Shown piece after piece: positions 39,567-53,416 of a stretch of DNA of 64,000 nucleotides. The notes beneath the pieces are model-generated. The model was not told where the DNA came from. It made no database searches and worked only from the letters and a program-made list of their open reading frames with translations. The stretch lies in the NCBI RefSeq assembly GCF_014649035.1, contig NZ_BMSG01000001.1, forward strand, positions 620,001 through 684,000, in the 5' to 3' direction. Each line of letters opens with the position of its first letter. Within the stretch, counting starts at the first letter, position 1. The stretch is from Streptomyces sindenensis (GTDB lineage Bacteria; Actinomycetota; Actinomycetes; Streptomycetales; Streptomycetaceae). The translations under genes and the position numbers were made by a program.

Positions 39567-39839
39567 GTGACAGCCGACCACCGTGACCCCGTAACCCCGG
39601 CACCGAGCGCACTCGACACCGACATCAGTCTGGCCGTCATCGAATACGGTGACGCCGCTTCCGCCTACGCCCCGGCCATGAGCACGCCCGGCCTGCCGCA
39701 GTCCGTCGTCGACGACTACGCGATCGTCGTGGACGTCCTGGCCCTGGCCCGCCGGGTCCCGCTGCCCGACGTGCCCCCTCTGCTGGCCGTGGGCACCCGC
39801 GCCCTGCTCCGGGTCCACCACGCCCTGCTGGGCCGGTAG
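39567..39839 (+). CDS. Small protein of unknown function
   Basis: 90 residues from a GTG with a perfect CCAGGAGG 6 bases upstream. The protein is acidic at its N-terminus (MTADHRDPVTPAPSALDTD), followed by a helical, leucine/valine-rich part (VVDDYAIVVDVLALARRVPLP, LLAVGTRALLRVHHALLGR). It has no membrane segment and no cysteine. It sits alone on the plus strand between rpsL and rpoC, converging on rpoC across a very long hairpin. The frame is open further up, but codon use and the ribosome binding site favour this start. Confidence 0.8.
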   Translation: MTADHRDPVTPAPSALDTDISLAVIEYGDAASAYAPAMSTPGLPQSVVDDYAIVVDVLALARRVPLPDVPPLLAVGTRALLRVHHALLGR

Positions 39840-39866
39840 AGACCGCCCAGGAGCCTGGGGCGGCAC

Positions 39867-39920
39867 AACGCCTGAGGGCGGCCACCCCGGAACCTTCCGG
39901 GGTGGCCGCCCTCAGGCGTT
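39867..39920. terminator. Bidirectional terminator after rpoC
   Basis: A perfect 24-bp stem: 39867-39890 pairs with 39897-39920, loop AACCTT. It ends 12 bases from the rpoC stop and serves rpoBC on the minus strand and the small gene on the plus strand. One of the most stable hairpins in the window. Confidence 0.85.
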
Positions 39921-39932
39921 CAAGCGACTCGC

Positions 39933-43832
<3,900 letters not shown>

Positions 43833-43930
43833 TTGTCGTCAATCCCTCTTTCGGGGTCTCGTCTCAATCAATGGTCTGAACGGGTCCGGGGAGGGCCGGC
43901 CGCCTCGGGGTGAGGCGGCCGGCCGGCCCG

Positions 43931-46900
43931 TCAGACCTCTTCGACGCTGCTCGGCTCGCGCCGGGACAGGTCGATACCGAGCTCCTCCGCCGCGCGGAAG
44001 ACGTCCTCGTCCGTGTCGCGCATCTCGATGGACATGCCGTCCGAGGACAGCACCTCCACGTTGAGGCAGAGCGACTGCATTTCCTTGATGAGCACCTTGA
44101 AGGACTCGGGAATGCCGGGCTCGGGGATGTTCTCGCCCTTGACGATGGCCTCGTAGACCTTCACGCGGCCGGTCACGTCGTCGGACTTGATCGTCAGGAG
44201 CTCCTGGAGGGCGTACGCGGCGCCGTAAGCCTCAAGGGCCCACACCTCCATCTCACCGAAGCGCTGACCACCGAACTGCGCCTTACCACCCAGCGGCTGC
44301 TGCGTGATCATGGAGTACGGGCCGGTCGAACGCGCGTGGAGCTTGTCGTCGACCAGGTGGTGCAGCTTGAGGATGTACATGAACCCGACCGAGACCGGGT
44401 CCGGGAACGGCTCGCCGGAGCGGCCGTCGAACAGCTGGGCCTTGCCGGAGGGCTGGACCAGGCGGTCGCCGTCGCGGTTGGGGATCGTGGCCTCGAAGAG
44501 ACCGGAGATCTCGTCCTCGCGCGCACCGTCGAAGACGGGCGTGGCGACGTTGGTGCCGGGGGCGACCTGGTCGGCGCCGATGGCCTGCAGGCGCTTGGCC
44601 CACTCGTCACCGAGGCCGGAGACGTCCCAGCCGCGGCTGGCGAGCCAGCCGAGGTGGATCTCCAGGACCTGTCCCGGGTTCATTCGGGACGGGACACCCA
44701 GCGGGTTGAGGATGATGTCGACCGGGGTGCCGTCCTCCAGGAACGGCATGTCCTCGATCGGCAGGATCTTGGAGATGACGCCCTTGTTGCCGTGACGGCC
44801 GGCGAGCTTGTCACCGTCGGTGATCTTGCGCTTCTGCGCGACGTAGACGCGGACCAGCTGGTTCACGCCCGGCGGCAGCTCGTCGCCCTCTTCGCGGTCG
44901 AAGACGCGGACGCCGATGACCTTGCCGATCTCACCGTGCGGCACCTTCAGCGAGGTGTCGCGCACCTCGCGCGCCTTCTCACCGAAGATCGCGCGGAGCA
45001 GGCGCTCCTCGGGGGTCAGCTCGGTCTCACCCTTGGGCGTGACCTTGCCGACGAGGATGTCGCCGGCGACGACCTCGGCACCGATGCGGATGATGCCGCG
45101 CTCGTCGAGGTCGGCGAGGACCTCCTCGGAGACGTTCGGGATGTCCCGGGTGATCTCCTCGGGGCCGAGCTTGGTGTCACGGGCGTCGACCTCGTGCTCC
45201 TCGATGTGGATCGAGGAGAGGACGTCGTCCTGCACGAGGCGCTGCGACAGGATGATCGCGTCCTCGTAGTTGTGACCCTCCCACGGCATGAACGCCACGA
45301 GCAGGTTCTTGCCGAGGGCCATCTCACCGTTCTCGGTGGCCGGTCCGTCGGCGAGCACCTGGTCGGCCACGATCCGGTCGCCCTCGGAGACGACGACCTT
45401 CTGGTTGACCGAGGTGCCCTGGTTGGAGCGCATGAACTTGGCGATGCGGTACGTGGTGTACGTGCCGTCGTCGTTCGTGACGGTGATGTAGTCCGCGGAG
45501 ACCTCCTGGACCACACCGTCCTTCTCGGCCTTGAGGACGTCGCCGGCGTCGGTGGCGCAGCGGTACTCCATGCCGGTGCCGACGAGCGGGGCCTCCGACT
45601 TAATCAGCGGCACCGCCTGACGCATCATGTTCGCGCCCATGAGGGCACGGTTGGCGTCGTCGTGCTCCAGGAAGGGGATCATCGCGGTGGCGACGGACAC
45701 CATCTGGCGCGGCGAGACGTCCATGTAGTCGACCTCGGACGCGGGGACGTAGTCGACCTCTCCCCCACGGCGGCGGACCAGGACGCGCGGCTCGGTGAAG
45801 CGCAGCTCGTCGTTGAGGGTCGCGTTCGCCTGGGCGATGACGAAGCGGTCCTCCTCGTCGGCGGTGATGTAGTCGACGTCGTCGGTGACCTGGCCGTCGA
45901 CGACCTTGCGGTACGGCGTCTCGATGAAGCCGAACGCGTTGACGCGGCCGTACGAGGCGAGCGAACCGATCAGACCGATGTTCGGGCCTTCGGGGGTCTC
46001 GATCGGGCACATGCGTCCGTAGTGGGACGGGTGCACGTCTCGGACCTCGAAGCCGGCCCGCTCACGGGAGAGACCACCCGGACCAAGAGCCGACAGACGG
46101 CGCTTGTGGGTGAGACCCGACAGCGGGTTGTTCTGGTCCATGAACTGCGACAGCTGGCTGGTGCCGAAGAACTCCTTGATGGAGGCGACGACCGGCCGGA
46201 TGTTGATCAGGGTCTGCGGCGTGATCGCCTCGACGTCCTGGGTCGTCATGCGCTCGCGCACGACGCGCTCCATCCGCGCCAGGCCCGTGCGGACCTGGTT
46301 CTGGATGAGCTCGCCGACGTTGCGCAGACGACGGTTGCCGAAGTGGTCGATGTCGTCGGTCTCGACGACGATCTCCCGGCCGGACTCGCCGATCGTCTCG
46401 GTCTCACCGGCGTGCAGCTTGACCAGGTACTTGATGGTCGCGATGACGTCGTCGGTGGTGAGCACCCCGGCGTCCAGCGGCTCATCGGCGCCGAGCTTCT
46501 TGTTCACCTTGTAGCGGCCGACCTTCGCGAGGTCGTAGCGCTTCGGGTTGAAGTAGAGGTTCTCGAGCAGCGTCTGAGCGGCCTCGCGGGTCGGCGGCTC
46601 GCCCGGACGCAGCTTGCGGTAGATGTCGAGCAGTGCGTCGTCCTGGCCCTGGGTGTGGTCCTTCTCCAGGGTGGCGCGCATGGACTCGTACTCGCCGAAC
46701 TCCTCGAGGATCTGCTCGGTGGTCCAGCCGAGAGCCTTCAGGAGGACGGTGACGGACTGCTTGCGCTTGCGGTCGATGCGGACACCGACCATGTCGCGCT
46801 TGTCGATCTCCATCTCCAGCCAGGCACCCCGGGAGGGGATGATCTTGGCGGAGAAGATGTCCTTGTCGGACGTCTTGTCGATGGAGGAGTCGAAGTAGAC

Positions 46901-47416
46901 ACCCGGCGAGCGGACCAGCTGCGACACGACGACACGCTCGGTGCCGTTGATGACGAAGGTGCCCTTGTTGGTCATGAGCGGGAAGTCGCCCATGAAGACC
47001 GTCTGGGACTTGATCTCGCCGGTCTCGTTGTTGGTGAACTCGGCCGTGACGAAGAGCGGCGCGGCGAACGTGAAGTCGCGCTCCTTGCACTCGTCGATCG
47101 AGTTCTTCGGGGGCTCGAAGCGGTGGTCGCGGAACGTAAGCGACATCGACCCGGAGAAGTCCTCGATCGGAGAGATCTCCTCGAAGATCTCCTCGAGGCC
47201 GGACTTGGTGGGGACGTCTTGTCCACTGTCCAGAGCAGCCTCGACGCGAGCCTTCCAGGCGGCGTTGCCGAGGAGCCAGTCAAAGCTCTCGGTCTGCAGC
47301 GCGAGGAGGTTCGGAACCTCGAGGGGCTCCTTGATCTTTGCAAAAGAGATGCGCAGCGGGGCGGTGCTGGCACCGTTGTTCGTATTCGCGGTCGAGGCGT
47401 TGCGCGAGGCGGCCAA
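43931..47416 (-). CDS. rpoB: RNA polymerase beta subunit
   Basis: Beta (1161 aa). The start chosen is TTG ([15 protein letters not shown]) with AAGGA 9 bases upstream, as in other Streptomyces; a GTG ten codons earlier would overlap that site. The rifampicin pocket ([28 protein letters not shown]) is wild type at the Asp, His and Ser positions where resistance arises. Catalytic-centre motifs GRHGNKGVI and [12 protein letters not shown] are intact. A long leader (about 175 bases) precedes it. Confidence 0.98.
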   Translation of the reverse strand: MAASRNASTANTNNGASTAPLRISFAKIKEPLEVPNLLALQTESFDWLLGNAAWKARVEAALDSGQDVPTKSGLEEIFEEISPIEDFSGSMSLTFRDHRFEPPKNSIDECKERDFTFAAPLFVTAEFTNNETGEIKSQTVFMGDFPLMTNKGTFVINGTERVVVSQLVRSPGVYFDSSIDKTSDKDIFSAKIIPSRGAWLEMEIDKRDMVGVRIDRKRKQSVTVLLKALGWTTEQILEEFGEYESMRATLEKDHTQGQDDALLDIYRKLRPGEPPTREAAQTLLENLYFNPKRYDLAKVGRYKVNKKLGADEPLDAGVLTTDDVIATIKYLVKLHAGETETIGESGREIVVETDDIDHFGNRRLRNVGELIQNQVRTGLARMERVVRERMTTQDVEAITPQTLINIRPVVASIKEFFGTSQLSQFMDQNNPLSGLTHKRRLSALGPGGLSRERAGFEVRDVHPSHYGRMCPIETPEGPNIGLIGSLASYGRVNAFGFIETPYRKVVDGQVTDDVDYITADEEDRFVIAQANATLNDELRFTEPRVLVRRRGGEVDYVPASEVDYMDVSPRQMVSVATAMIPFLEHDDANRALMGANMMRQAVPLIKSEAPLVGTGMEYRCATDAGDVLKAEKDGVVQEVSADYITVTNDDGTYTTYRIAKFMRSNQGTSVNQKVVVSEGDRIVADQVLADGPATENGEMALGKNLLVAFMPWEGHNYEDAIILSQRLVQDDVLSSIHIEEHEVDARDTKLGPEEITRDIPNVSEEVLADLDERGIIRIGAEVVAGDILVGKVTPKGETELTPEERLLRAIFGEKAREVRDTSLKVPHGEIGKVIGVRVFDREEGDELPPGVNQLVRVYVAQKRKITDGDKLAGRHGNKGVISKILPIEDMPFLEDGTPVDIILNPLGVPSRMNPGQVLEIHLGWLASRGWDVSGLGDEWAKRLQAIGADQVAPGTNVATPVFDGAREDEISGLFEATIPNRDGDRLVQPSGKAQLFDGRSGEPFPDPVSVGFMYILKLHHLVDDKLHARSTGPYSMITQQPLGGKAQFGGQRFGEMEVWALEAYGAAYALQELLTIKSDDVTGRVKVYEAIVKGENIPEPGIPESFKVLIKEMQSLCLNVEVLSSDGMSIEMRDTDEDVFRAAEELGIDLSRREPSSVEEV

Positions 47417-47598
47417 GAGGGGGTCCTTCCGAGGGCTCGGACTCACTACGCGCGTACCGGTCCCACTCTGGACACAAAGACAGGCCGTTCCGAATCGGTC
47501 GTAAACGACCAGGTCGGAGGGGGTCGGTCATCGGTGCTTCAGCGTGGGCATGCCCCTGGTGACGGGCAGGAGGCAGCTAACAGGCAGCGCAAAGGGTC

Positions 47599-47628
47599 AG
47601 TGTAGCCAAGTGGCACACTGATGTCCAG
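47599..47628 (-). promoter_or_regulatory. rpoBC promoter
   Basis: TACACT (47599-47604) lies 18 bases after CTGGAC (47623-47628) on the minus strand, a good vegetative match. Transcription would begin near 47592. A separate promoter agrees with the hairpin after rplL. From 47629 to 47954 I see no gene. Confidence 0.55.
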
Positions 47629-47954
47629 TCGGGGTTCTCAGAGACCCACGTTGCTCGCAACAGCTGTTCTCAACACCTATGTCTTGCCCTCGCGCGGGGT
47701 GCGCGCTTCTTTACTTCCCGCTTCACTCTCGATCCATGCCTCGGATACGGATCGAAGTGATGACGCGTCCTGAGAATTGCGCGCCGCGTCCGGTTCGTCA
47801 AGGCCCGCCGGTCCGATCGGACCCGCCAGGAGCCTTCACCGGCCACCCCCGGGAACCCCGCGGGACGCCCTGGAGGGGCCCGCGGGAGGCGCACGGCGAA
47901 GATCACCCTACTCGTCACCGGCGGAAGAGCAAGGCACCCGCCCCGGGCACGCCG

Positions 47955-47986
47955 AAGGGCGACCACCCGGATGGGTGATCGCCCTT
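47955..47986 (-). terminator. rplL terminator/attenuator
   Basis: Arms 47955-47968 and 47973-47986 pair over 14 bp with one mismatch, loop GGAT, 48 bases after the rplL stop. In many bacteria a partial terminator between rplL and rpoB lets a share of transcripts continue; the lack of a U-run fits that. Confidence 0.7.
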
Positions 47987-48034
47987 GGCGCGGGCACCAG
48001 AGGTGCCCAGGGAGTCCCGAGGACTCCCGAGGTG

Positions 48035-48418
48035 TTACTTGACCTCGACGGAAGCGCCGGCGGCCTTGAGGGACTCGGCAGCCTTGTCGGCGGCCTCCTT
48101 GGCGACCTTCTCGAGGACCGGCTTCGGGGTGCCGTCGACGAGGTCCTTGGCCTCCTTCAGACCCAGCGAGGTCAGCTCACGCACGACCTTGATGACCTGG
48201 ATCTTCTTCTCGCCGGCGCCGGTGAGGATGACGTCGAACTCGTCCTGCTCGACAGCGGCCTCGGCCGGGGCGCCGCCCGTGGCGGGGCCGGCGACGGCGA
48301 CGGCCGCGGCGGCGGTGACGTCGAACTTCTCCTCGAAGGCCTTCACGAACTCGGAGAGCTCGATGAGGGTCATCTCTTCGAACTGCGCGAGCAGGTCGTC
48401 CTGGGACAGCTTCGCCAT
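48035..48418 (-). CDS. rplL: 50S ribosomal protein L7/L12
   Basis: L7/L12 (127 aa), the multicopy stalk protein that recruits translation GTPases. N-terminal dimerisation domain [29 protein letters not shown], Ala-rich hinge ([14 protein letters not shown]), C-terminal domain [26 protein letters not shown]. It follows rplJ by 84 bases. Confidence 0.98.
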   Translation of the reverse strand: MAKLSQDDLLAQFEEMTLIELSEFVKAFEEKFDVTAAAAVAVAGPATGGAPAEAAVEQDEFDVILTGAGEKKIQVIKVVRELTSLGLKEAKDLVDGTPKPVLEKVAKEAADKAAESLKAAGASVEVK

Positions 48419-48502
48419 GACAGGCGTCCTTCCACTATTCGGCAGGTGCCGGATGTATATGTCGGCGGGCGTACGTGGAGCCCGCTGGACCGCTGAGCGT
48501 GA

Positions 48503-49060
48503 TTACTCGGCGGCCTCGGCGGGAGCCGGAGTACCGGCACCGCCCTGCTCTTCCTTCTTGGCGCGAAGAGCTTCCGCGGTGCGGACGAACTTGGAGGGCA
48601 GGGCCTGGAAGACCTGCGCCGCCTGCGTCTGCTTGCCCTTGAAAGCACCGGCCAGCTTGGAGAGCAGAACCTCGCGGGACTCGAGGTCCGCGAGCTTCTT
48701 GATCTCATCGGCGGACAGCGCCTTACCGTCAAGGACACCGCCCTTGATGATGAGGTTGGGGTTGTCCTTGGCGAAGTCACGAAGACCCTTCGCCGACTCC
48801 ACCGGGTCACCGGTGACGAAGGCAACCGCCGTCGGACCCGTGAACAGGTCGTCCAGCGCGTTGATCCCGGCCTCGTTGGCCGCAATCTTGGTCAGCGTGT
48901 TCTTCACCACGGCGTACTGGGCGTTCTCACCGAGCGAACGGCGCAGCTCCTTGAGCTGTGCCACGGTGAGACCCCGGTACTCGGTCAGCACGGCGGCGTT
49001 CGAGCTGCGGAACTGGTCCGTCAGCTCGGCTACCGCGGCAGCCTTGTCGGGCCTTGCCAT
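48503..49060 (-). CDS. rplJ: 50S ribosomal protein L10
   Basis: L10 (185 aa) anchors the L7/L12 stalk. Start ATG ([17 protein letters not shown]) has AAGGAGG 10 bases upstream; the frame continues 41 codons into the leader without conservation. [17 protein letters not shown] and [15 protein letters not shown] are conserved. The C-terminus is an Ala/Glu-rich helix that binds L7/L12 dimers. A structured leader precedes it. Confidence 0.97.
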   Translation of the reverse strand: MARPDKAAAVAELTDQFRSSNAAVLTEYRGLTVAQLKELRRSLGENAQYAVVKNTLTKIAANEAGINALDDLFTGPTAVAFVTGDPVESAKGLRDFAKDNPNLIIKGGVLDGKALSADEIKKLADLESREVLLSKLAGAFKGKQTQAAQVFQALPSKFVRTAEALRAKKEEQGGAGTPAPAEAAE

Positions 49061-49119
49061 GAGCGTCGGCCTCCTTCCGGGTGATGAGGACCGCTCAGAA
49101 GGGGCCGGGAAAGACGAAA

Positions 49120-49143
49120 CGCCCCAGCACAAGTGCCAGGGCG
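49120..49143 (-). promoter_or_regulatory. Leader hairpin upstream of rplJ
   Basis: On the minus strand CGCCCTGGCA, loop CTTG, TGCTGGGGCG: a 10-bp stem including two G-U pairs, followed by the U-rich TTTCGTCTTTCC. It ends about 60 bases before rplJ. Its place and form suit an attenuator or an L10-L12 binding site of the kind known in rplJ leaders of other bacteria. Confidence 0.55.
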
Positions 49144-49272
49144 CAGCTCGACCGAACAGAGTCCGGGAGCGTTCCACAGTCACCTGCGCAGGTCGTCCGA
49201 TCTAGCGGAACCTTCGGTCACCGTCCCTCTGACGAGGCACAGCGACGACCAGCGGTCTTTGGCTTCTTGGTG

Positions 49273-49302
49273 AGAATACGCGACCGGATGCGGGAGGAGC
49301 AA
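49273..49302 (-). promoter_or_regulatory. rplJL promoter
   Basis: TTGCTC (49297-49302), 18 bases, TATTCT (49273-49278) on the minus strand. The -10 is strong, the -35 moderate. Transcription would start near 49266, making a leader of about 205 bases that includes the hairpin at 49120. Confidence 0.5.
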
Positions 49303-49333
49303 ATCCGTCCCTGTTCGTCCCTTGCGGGAGGTG

Positions 49334-50239
49334 TCAGGAGGCGCCGCCCGGGGCAACGCCCTGCTTCAGCAGCTCCTTGAAGTCCACGGTGTCCGAGGCC
49401 TCCGGCCGCTGCGAGGGGACCTCGGTGCCGTAGTCGCTGTAGAAGAGCGTCGAGTTGAACGTGCCGGTCTTCATCTCGCCGCGCTCGGTCTTCTTCACCA
49501 GCAGGTCGTTCTCGTCCACCCAGATGTCGACGGTCTGGGTGGTCACCCCGGCGAGCGCCAGCTGCTCCTTGAACGCGGCCAGCTGCTCCGCGTCCAGGTT
49601 GCTGTTCTTCGCGGTCAGCTCGGCCACGTCGACCGTGCCGGAGTAGTGCGTGGCCGAGACCCCGCGGACCTCCTCCTGGCCGACCTTCTCCACGTCGCCG
49701 GAGGCCAGGAGCGCCTTCACGCCCTCCTCGGGCGTGCTGTTCTGGATCTGGTCCTTCATGACGTCGCCGGAGGCGCCGCCCAGCTCGGCGAGGTCCTTGT
49801 AGGCATACCGGATCCAGTTCTTGCCTCCGGTGTTGGCCGCCATGCCGCCGCCCACGTTGGCGTAGTACTCGTCCTTGAAATAGCGCGCCTCGACCGATCC
49901 GTCGCCGCCGGCCTTCTTCAGGGCTTCGCCCATGGTGCCGCCGGTGTACGTGACGGTGAGCGCGCCGGAGAGACCGTCGGCCCAGCCGATGACCCCGGAC
50001 TGCTTCATGGACATCGCGCTGCCCATCTCGGTGGTGCCCTCGACCTTCGCGGACTGGGCGCCGCCGGTCTTCTGCTGCACCTGCTTCAGCGCGGCCACGG
50101 GGCTCGCCTTGGCGACGGCGTCCGCCCGGCCCTTCGCGGAGCCGCCGCCGCCGTCGGAGCCACTGCAGGCCGCCATCGACGTCAGTGCCGCCACGGCGGC
50201 GAGAGCCGTACCCGTGCGTCGTGCCGTGCTCGTCCTCAT
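49334..50239 (-). CDS. LppX/LprG-like lipoprotein of unknown function
   Basis: 301 residues. The signal peptide MRTSTARRTGTALAAVAALTSMAAC ends in a lipobox with Cys25, followed by a Gly/Ser linker. The mature part (VEGTTEMGSAMSMKQSGVIGW, VTYTGGTMGEAL, TVDIWVDENDLLVKKTE) resembles actinobacterial lipoproteins of the LppX/LprAFG type, which hold lipid in a half-barrel; that assignment is by general pattern only. It stands between rplA and rplJ, separated from rplA by the terminator at 50331, a place where other streptomycetes also carry a hypothetical lipoprotein. Confidence 0.85.
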   Translation of the reverse strand: MRTSTARRTGTALAAVAALTSMAACSGSDGGGGSAKGRADAVAKASPVAALKQVQQKTGGAQSAKVEGTTEMGSAMSMKQSGVIGWADGLSGALTVTYTGGTMGEALKKAGGDGSVEARYFKDEYYANVGGGMAANTGGKNWIRYAYKDLAELGGASGDVMKDQIQNSTPEEGVKALLASGDVEKVGQEEVRGVSATHYSGTVDVAELTAKNSNLDAEQLAAFKEQLALAGVTTQTVDIWVDENDLLVKKTERGEMKTGTFNSTLFYSDYGTEVPSQRPEASDTVDFKELLKQGVAPGGAS

Positions 50240-50330
50240 GGTGTCGGTCCACCCCTCGTATCGTCCGTCGTCCCCAGCAGCCCACAGTGGCACAGGGCAC
50301 TGACAGGCGTGGGGCCTTCCGGATACGAGG

Positions 50331-50365
50331 ACGGGCCCCGCACCTCGAAAGGTTGCGGGGCCCGT
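50331..50365 (-). terminator. rplKA terminator hairpin
   Basis: ACGGGCCCCGCA (50331-50342) and TGCGGGGCCCGT (50354-50365): a perfect 12-bp stem 46 bases after the rplA stop. No U-tract. Confidence 0.75.
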
Positions 50366-50411
50366 TCACACCGTGCACGCGTGACCGCGGCTACCGGGTG
50401 AGCACGAGGGC

Positions 50412-51134
50412 TCAGACGGCGGCCGGGTCCTCCTCGACGAGGAGGTTGCGGGTGCGGTTGGCGTCCAGCGGGATGCCGGGGCCCATCGTGGTCGTCAGAG
50501 CGGCCTTCTTGATGTAGCGGCCCTTGGCGGCGGACGGCTTCAGACGGAGGACTTCCTCCAGCGCCGCTGCGTAGTTCTCCACCAGCTTGGTCTCGTCGAA
50601 CGAGACCTTGCCGATGATGAAGTGCAGGTTGGAGTGCTTGTCGACGCGGAACTCGATCTTTCCGCCCTTGATGTCGTTGACAGCCTTGACGACATCGGGG
50701 GTCACGGTGCCGGTCTTCGGGTTCGGCATCAGACCACGCGGACCGAGCACGCGGCCCAGGCGGCCGACCTTGCCCATGAGGTCCGGGGTGGCGACGACGG
50801 CGTCGAAGTCCAGACGACCCTTGGCCACCTCGTCGATCAGCTCGTCGGCGCCGACGATGTCGGCTCCGGCGGCTTCCGCGGCCGCAGCACGGTCACCGGT
50901 CGCGAAGACCAGGACCCGGGCGGTCTTGCCGGTGCCGTGCGGGAGGTTCACGGTGCCGCGGACCATCTGGTCGGCCTTGCGCGGGTCAACACCCAGGCGG
51001 AAGGCGACCTCGACGGTGCCGTCGAACTTCGTGGTGGCGGTGTCCTTGGCGAGACGGACGGCCTCGAGCGGGGCGTACAGGCGCTCCCGGTCGATCTTGG
51101 CGTCCGCAGCGCGGAGGTTCTTGCTGCGCTTCAC
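50412..51134 (-). CDS. rplA: 50S ribosomal protein L1
   Basis: L1 (240 aa) forms the mobile L1 stalk at the E site. GTG start ([20 protein letters not shown]) with AGGAG 8 bases upstream. [17 protein letters not shown] and [19 protein letters not shown] are conserved. L1 represses rplKA translation in other bacteria. It follows rplK by 80 bases. Confidence 0.97.
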   Translation of the reverse strand: MKRSKNLRAADAKIDRERLYAPLEAVRLAKDTATTKFDGTVEVAFRLGVDPRKADQMVRGTVNLPHGTGKTARVLVFATGDRAAAAEAAGADIVGADELIDEVAKGRLDFDAVVATPDLMGKVGRLGRVLGPRGLMPNPKTGTVTPDVVKAVNDIKGGKIEFRVDKHSNLHFIIGKVSFDETKLVENYAAALEEVLRLKPSAAKGRYIKKAALTTTMGPGIPLDANRTRNLLVEEDPAAV

Positions 51135-51214
51135 TTCTGCTCCTGTGGTTTCAGAGTGTGGAGTCGTGGTGCGGACCAGCGCTTGGTCCTACCACTGGGG
51201 GTTACGGGGCTGAC

Positions 51215-51649
51215 TCAGCCTTCGACCGTGATGCCCATGGAACGGGCGGTGCCGGCGATGATCTTCGACGCGGCGTCGAGGTCATTGGCGTTCAGGTCGG
51301 GGAGCTTCGTCGTGGCGATCTCGCGGACCTGGGCAGCCGTCAGCTTGGCGACCTTGGTCTTGTGCGGCTCGCCGGAGCCCTTCTCCACACCCGCGGCCTT
51401 GAGGATCAGCTTGGCGGCCGGCGGAGTCTTCGTGACGAAGGTGAAGGAGCGGTCCTCGTAGACCGTGATCTCCACCGGCACGACCATGCCACGCTGCGAC
51501 TCGGTCGCGGCGTTGTAGGCCTTGCAGAACTCCATGATGTTGACGCCGTGCTGACCGAGCGCGGGGCCGACCGGCGGGGCCGGGTTCGCCGCACCGGCGT
51601 TGATCTGGAGCTTGATAAGCCCCGTGACCTTCTTCTTCTTGGGAGGCAT
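51215..51649 (-). CDS. rplK: 50S ribosomal protein L11
   Basis: L11 (144 aa) of the GTPase-associated centre, needed for RelA activation and the thiostrepton site. [37 protein letters not shown] is the N-terminal domain with its proline-rich linker region; the C-terminal domain binds 23S rRNA ([15 protein letters not shown]). It has its own promoter after the nusG terminator. Confidence 0.98.
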
Positions 51650-51719
51650 TGCTCTCTCCGGGTCCTAGTGAGAGTGTTTCGCCGCCGATCCGGTCATCCG
51701 GATGGAGGCATACCGCACA

Positions 51720-51747
51720 ACGATAACGGGTATAGCTGTGCGACCAA
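51720..51747 (-). promoter_or_regulatory. Possible rplKA promoter
   Basis: TTGGTC (51742-51747), 16 bases, TATCGT (51720-51725) on the minus strand, just after the nusG terminator T-run. The short spacer makes it only moderate, but the position is right. Confidence 0.4.
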
Positions 51748-51795
51748 AAACCCAGCAGGTCAGAGCGGCTGCGAAGCCCCTCTGACCTGCTGGGT
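51745..51795 (-). terminator. secE-nusG terminator
   Basis: Arms 51750-51765 and 51780-51795 pair perfectly over 16 bp (ACCCAGCAGGTCAGAG with its complement), and the minus strand continues with TTTTT. This is one of the few full intrinsic terminators with a U-run in the window, 31 bases after the nusG stop. Confidence 0.9.
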
Positions 51796-51826
51796 AGGCA
51801 TGTGTCCAGAAAGCGGCGGGAGGCGC

Positions 51827-52663
51827 CTAGTTCTTCTGGATCTGGTCGAAGCTCAGCTCGACCGGGGTCTCGCGGCCGAAGATCTCGACGAGGCCCTTGA
51901 CCTTCTTCGAGTCGGCGTTGATCTCGTTGATCGTGGCCTGGAGCGTGGCGAACGGGCCGTCGGTGACGGTGACCGAGTCGCCGACCTCGAAGTCGAGCAC
52001 CTGGACCTCGACCTTGCGGGCGGGAGCCGGCTTGCCCTCGGCCTCGGCGGCCTCGCGGGCGGCCTTCTCCTCGGCCTCCGGGGCGAGCATCTTGACGATC
52101 TCGTCCAGGGTCAGCGGGTACGGGTCGTAGGCGTTGCCCACGAAGCCGGTGACACCCGGCGTGTTCCGCACGACGCCCCAGGACTCGTTCGTCAGGTCCA
52201 TGCGCACCAGCACGTAGCCGGGGAGCTTGTTCTGCCGGACGTTCTTGCGCTCGCCGTTCTTGATCTGGACGATTTCCTCTTCAGGCACCTCGGCCTGATA
52301 GATGAACTCCTCCACGTTCAGCGAGACGGCACGCTGCTCCAGGTTGGCCTTCACGCGCTTCTCGTAACCGGCGTACGTGTGGATGACGTACCACTCGCCG
52401 GGGAGGGTGCGGAGCTCGTCGCGCAGGGCGGCGATGGGGTCGACGGGGGCGGCCGGCTCGGCCTCCTCCTCGTCGGCGACCTCGGCGGCCTCTTCCTCGA
52501 CGGCCTCGACGGCCTCGTCGACCGCCGCGTCCTCGCCCTCGACGGCCTCGGCCTGGTCCGGCTCCACGGAGTCAGCAGCCTCAACGATGTCGAGCTCGTC
52601 CGTGGCGGACTCTGAGGCGCCGGCCTCGGGCTCGACGGCGTCGTTCAGGTTCGGGTCAGACAC
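51827..52663 (-). CDS. nusG: Transcription elongation/termination factor NusG
   Basis: NusG (278 aa) binds RNA polymerase, Rho and S10. Start GTG ([15 protein letters not shown]). Residues 1-~95 are a long acidic Ala/Glu/Asp-rich extension found in Streptomyces NusG and absent in E. coli. The NGN domain starts at [20 protein letters not shown], and the KOW domain is [22 protein letters not shown]. It follows secE by 73 bases. Confidence 0.97.
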   Translation of the reverse strand: MSDPNLNDAVEPEAGASESATDELDIVEAADSVEPDQAEAVEGEDAAVDEAVEAVEEEAAEVADEEEAEPAAPVDPIAALRDELRTLPGEWYVIHTYAGYEKRVKANLEQRAVSLNVEEFIYQAEVPEEEIVQIKNGERKNVRQNKLPGYVLVRMDLTNESWGVVRNTPGVTGFVGNAYDPYPLTLDEIVKMLAPEAEEKAAREAAEAEGKPAPARKVEVQVLDFEVGDSVTVTDGPFATLQATINEINADSKKVKGLVEIFGRETPVELSFDQIQKN

Positions 52664-52736
52664 GATGGCTGCTTCTTCCTGGATACAAAGGGTGGAACGT
52701 GCGAAAGGTGCGCCGGGTCCGACGCCTTCCGCGTGA

Positions 52737-53024
52737 TCAGCCGAAGACGTACTTGACGACCCGGGCGAAGCCCATGTCGAGAACGGTAACAAGACCGATC
52801 ATGACGACGACGAACACGATCACCACGGAGGTGTACGTCGTGAGCTGGCTACGCGTCGGCCAGACAACCTTACGGAGTTCTGCGACGATCTGGCGGTAGA
52901 ACAGCGCGAGCCGACCCAGAGGGCCCTTCTTGCCGCGCTTGCCGCCCTTCCGAGTCTTCTTCTTCGACTCGGGAGCTTCATCATCGGCATCAGGCATGTC
53001 GATGGAGCCCACGGCGTCCGTCAC
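52737..53024 (-). CDS. secE: Preprotein translocase subunit SecE
   Basis: SecE (95 aa) stabilises SecY. GTG start ([16 protein letters not shown]) with CAGGTGAG upstream. A basic linker ([15 protein letters not shown]) is followed by the amphipathic helix [19 protein letters not shown] and a single membrane segment ([20 protein letters not shown]), the one-helix form. It is cotranscribed with nusG and probably with tRNA-Trp. Confidence 0.96.
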   Translation of the reverse strand: MTDAVGSIDMPDADDEAPESKKKTRKGGKRGKKGPLGRLALFYRQIVAELRKVVWPTRSQLTTYTSVVIVFVVVMIGLVTVLDMGFARVVKYVFG

Positions 53025-53130
53025 GCTACTCACCTGATTCCGGGTCGTGGCCGTGCCGCGCCCGGTGGAGCCGCACGGCTGTGCAATGAAGTACGTACAT
53101 GCGCACACATCCTGGCGAAGGAGTGTGTAG

Positions 53131-53203
53131 CAGGGCCGGAGGGACTTGAACCCCCAACCGCTGGTTTTGGAGACCAGTGCTCTACCAATTGAGCTACGAC
53201 CCT
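53131..53203 (-). tRNA. tRNA-Trp (CCA)
   Basis: A full cloverleaf of 73 bases: acceptor AGGGTCG/CGGCCCT, anticodon loop CTCCAAA with anticodon CCA, T-arm with GGTTCAAGTCC. The 3' CCA is not encoded. It lies 106 bases before secE on the same strand, the common trpT-secE-nusG order. Confidence 0.97.
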
Positions 53204-53286
53204 TGGTGGTTTCCACCAACCTACCGCATCTTCCCCGGTGAACGGGTGCCGATGTCGGTGTGGCTGGTGAAGGCCAACGACAGGTG

Positions 53287-53316
53287 AGTGTACGTGCTCA
53301 GGGCCGCTGCGTCGAA
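53287..53316 (-). promoter_or_regulatory. tRNA-Trp / secE-nusG promoter
   Basis: TACACT (53287-53292), 18 bases, TTCGAC (53311-53316) on the minus strand. It would start transcription near 53280, 77 bases before the tRNA, and could feed secE and nusG as no terminator lies between. Confidence 0.5.
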
Positions 53317-53416
53317 CAGACAACTACCGACCGGTCCTGTCCGGATGCTGTCCAGGTCCTGTCCGGTCCATGAAACCCCTGCGCCGACGGCTTTCGCGGT
53401 CTGCGAGCATGGGGCC

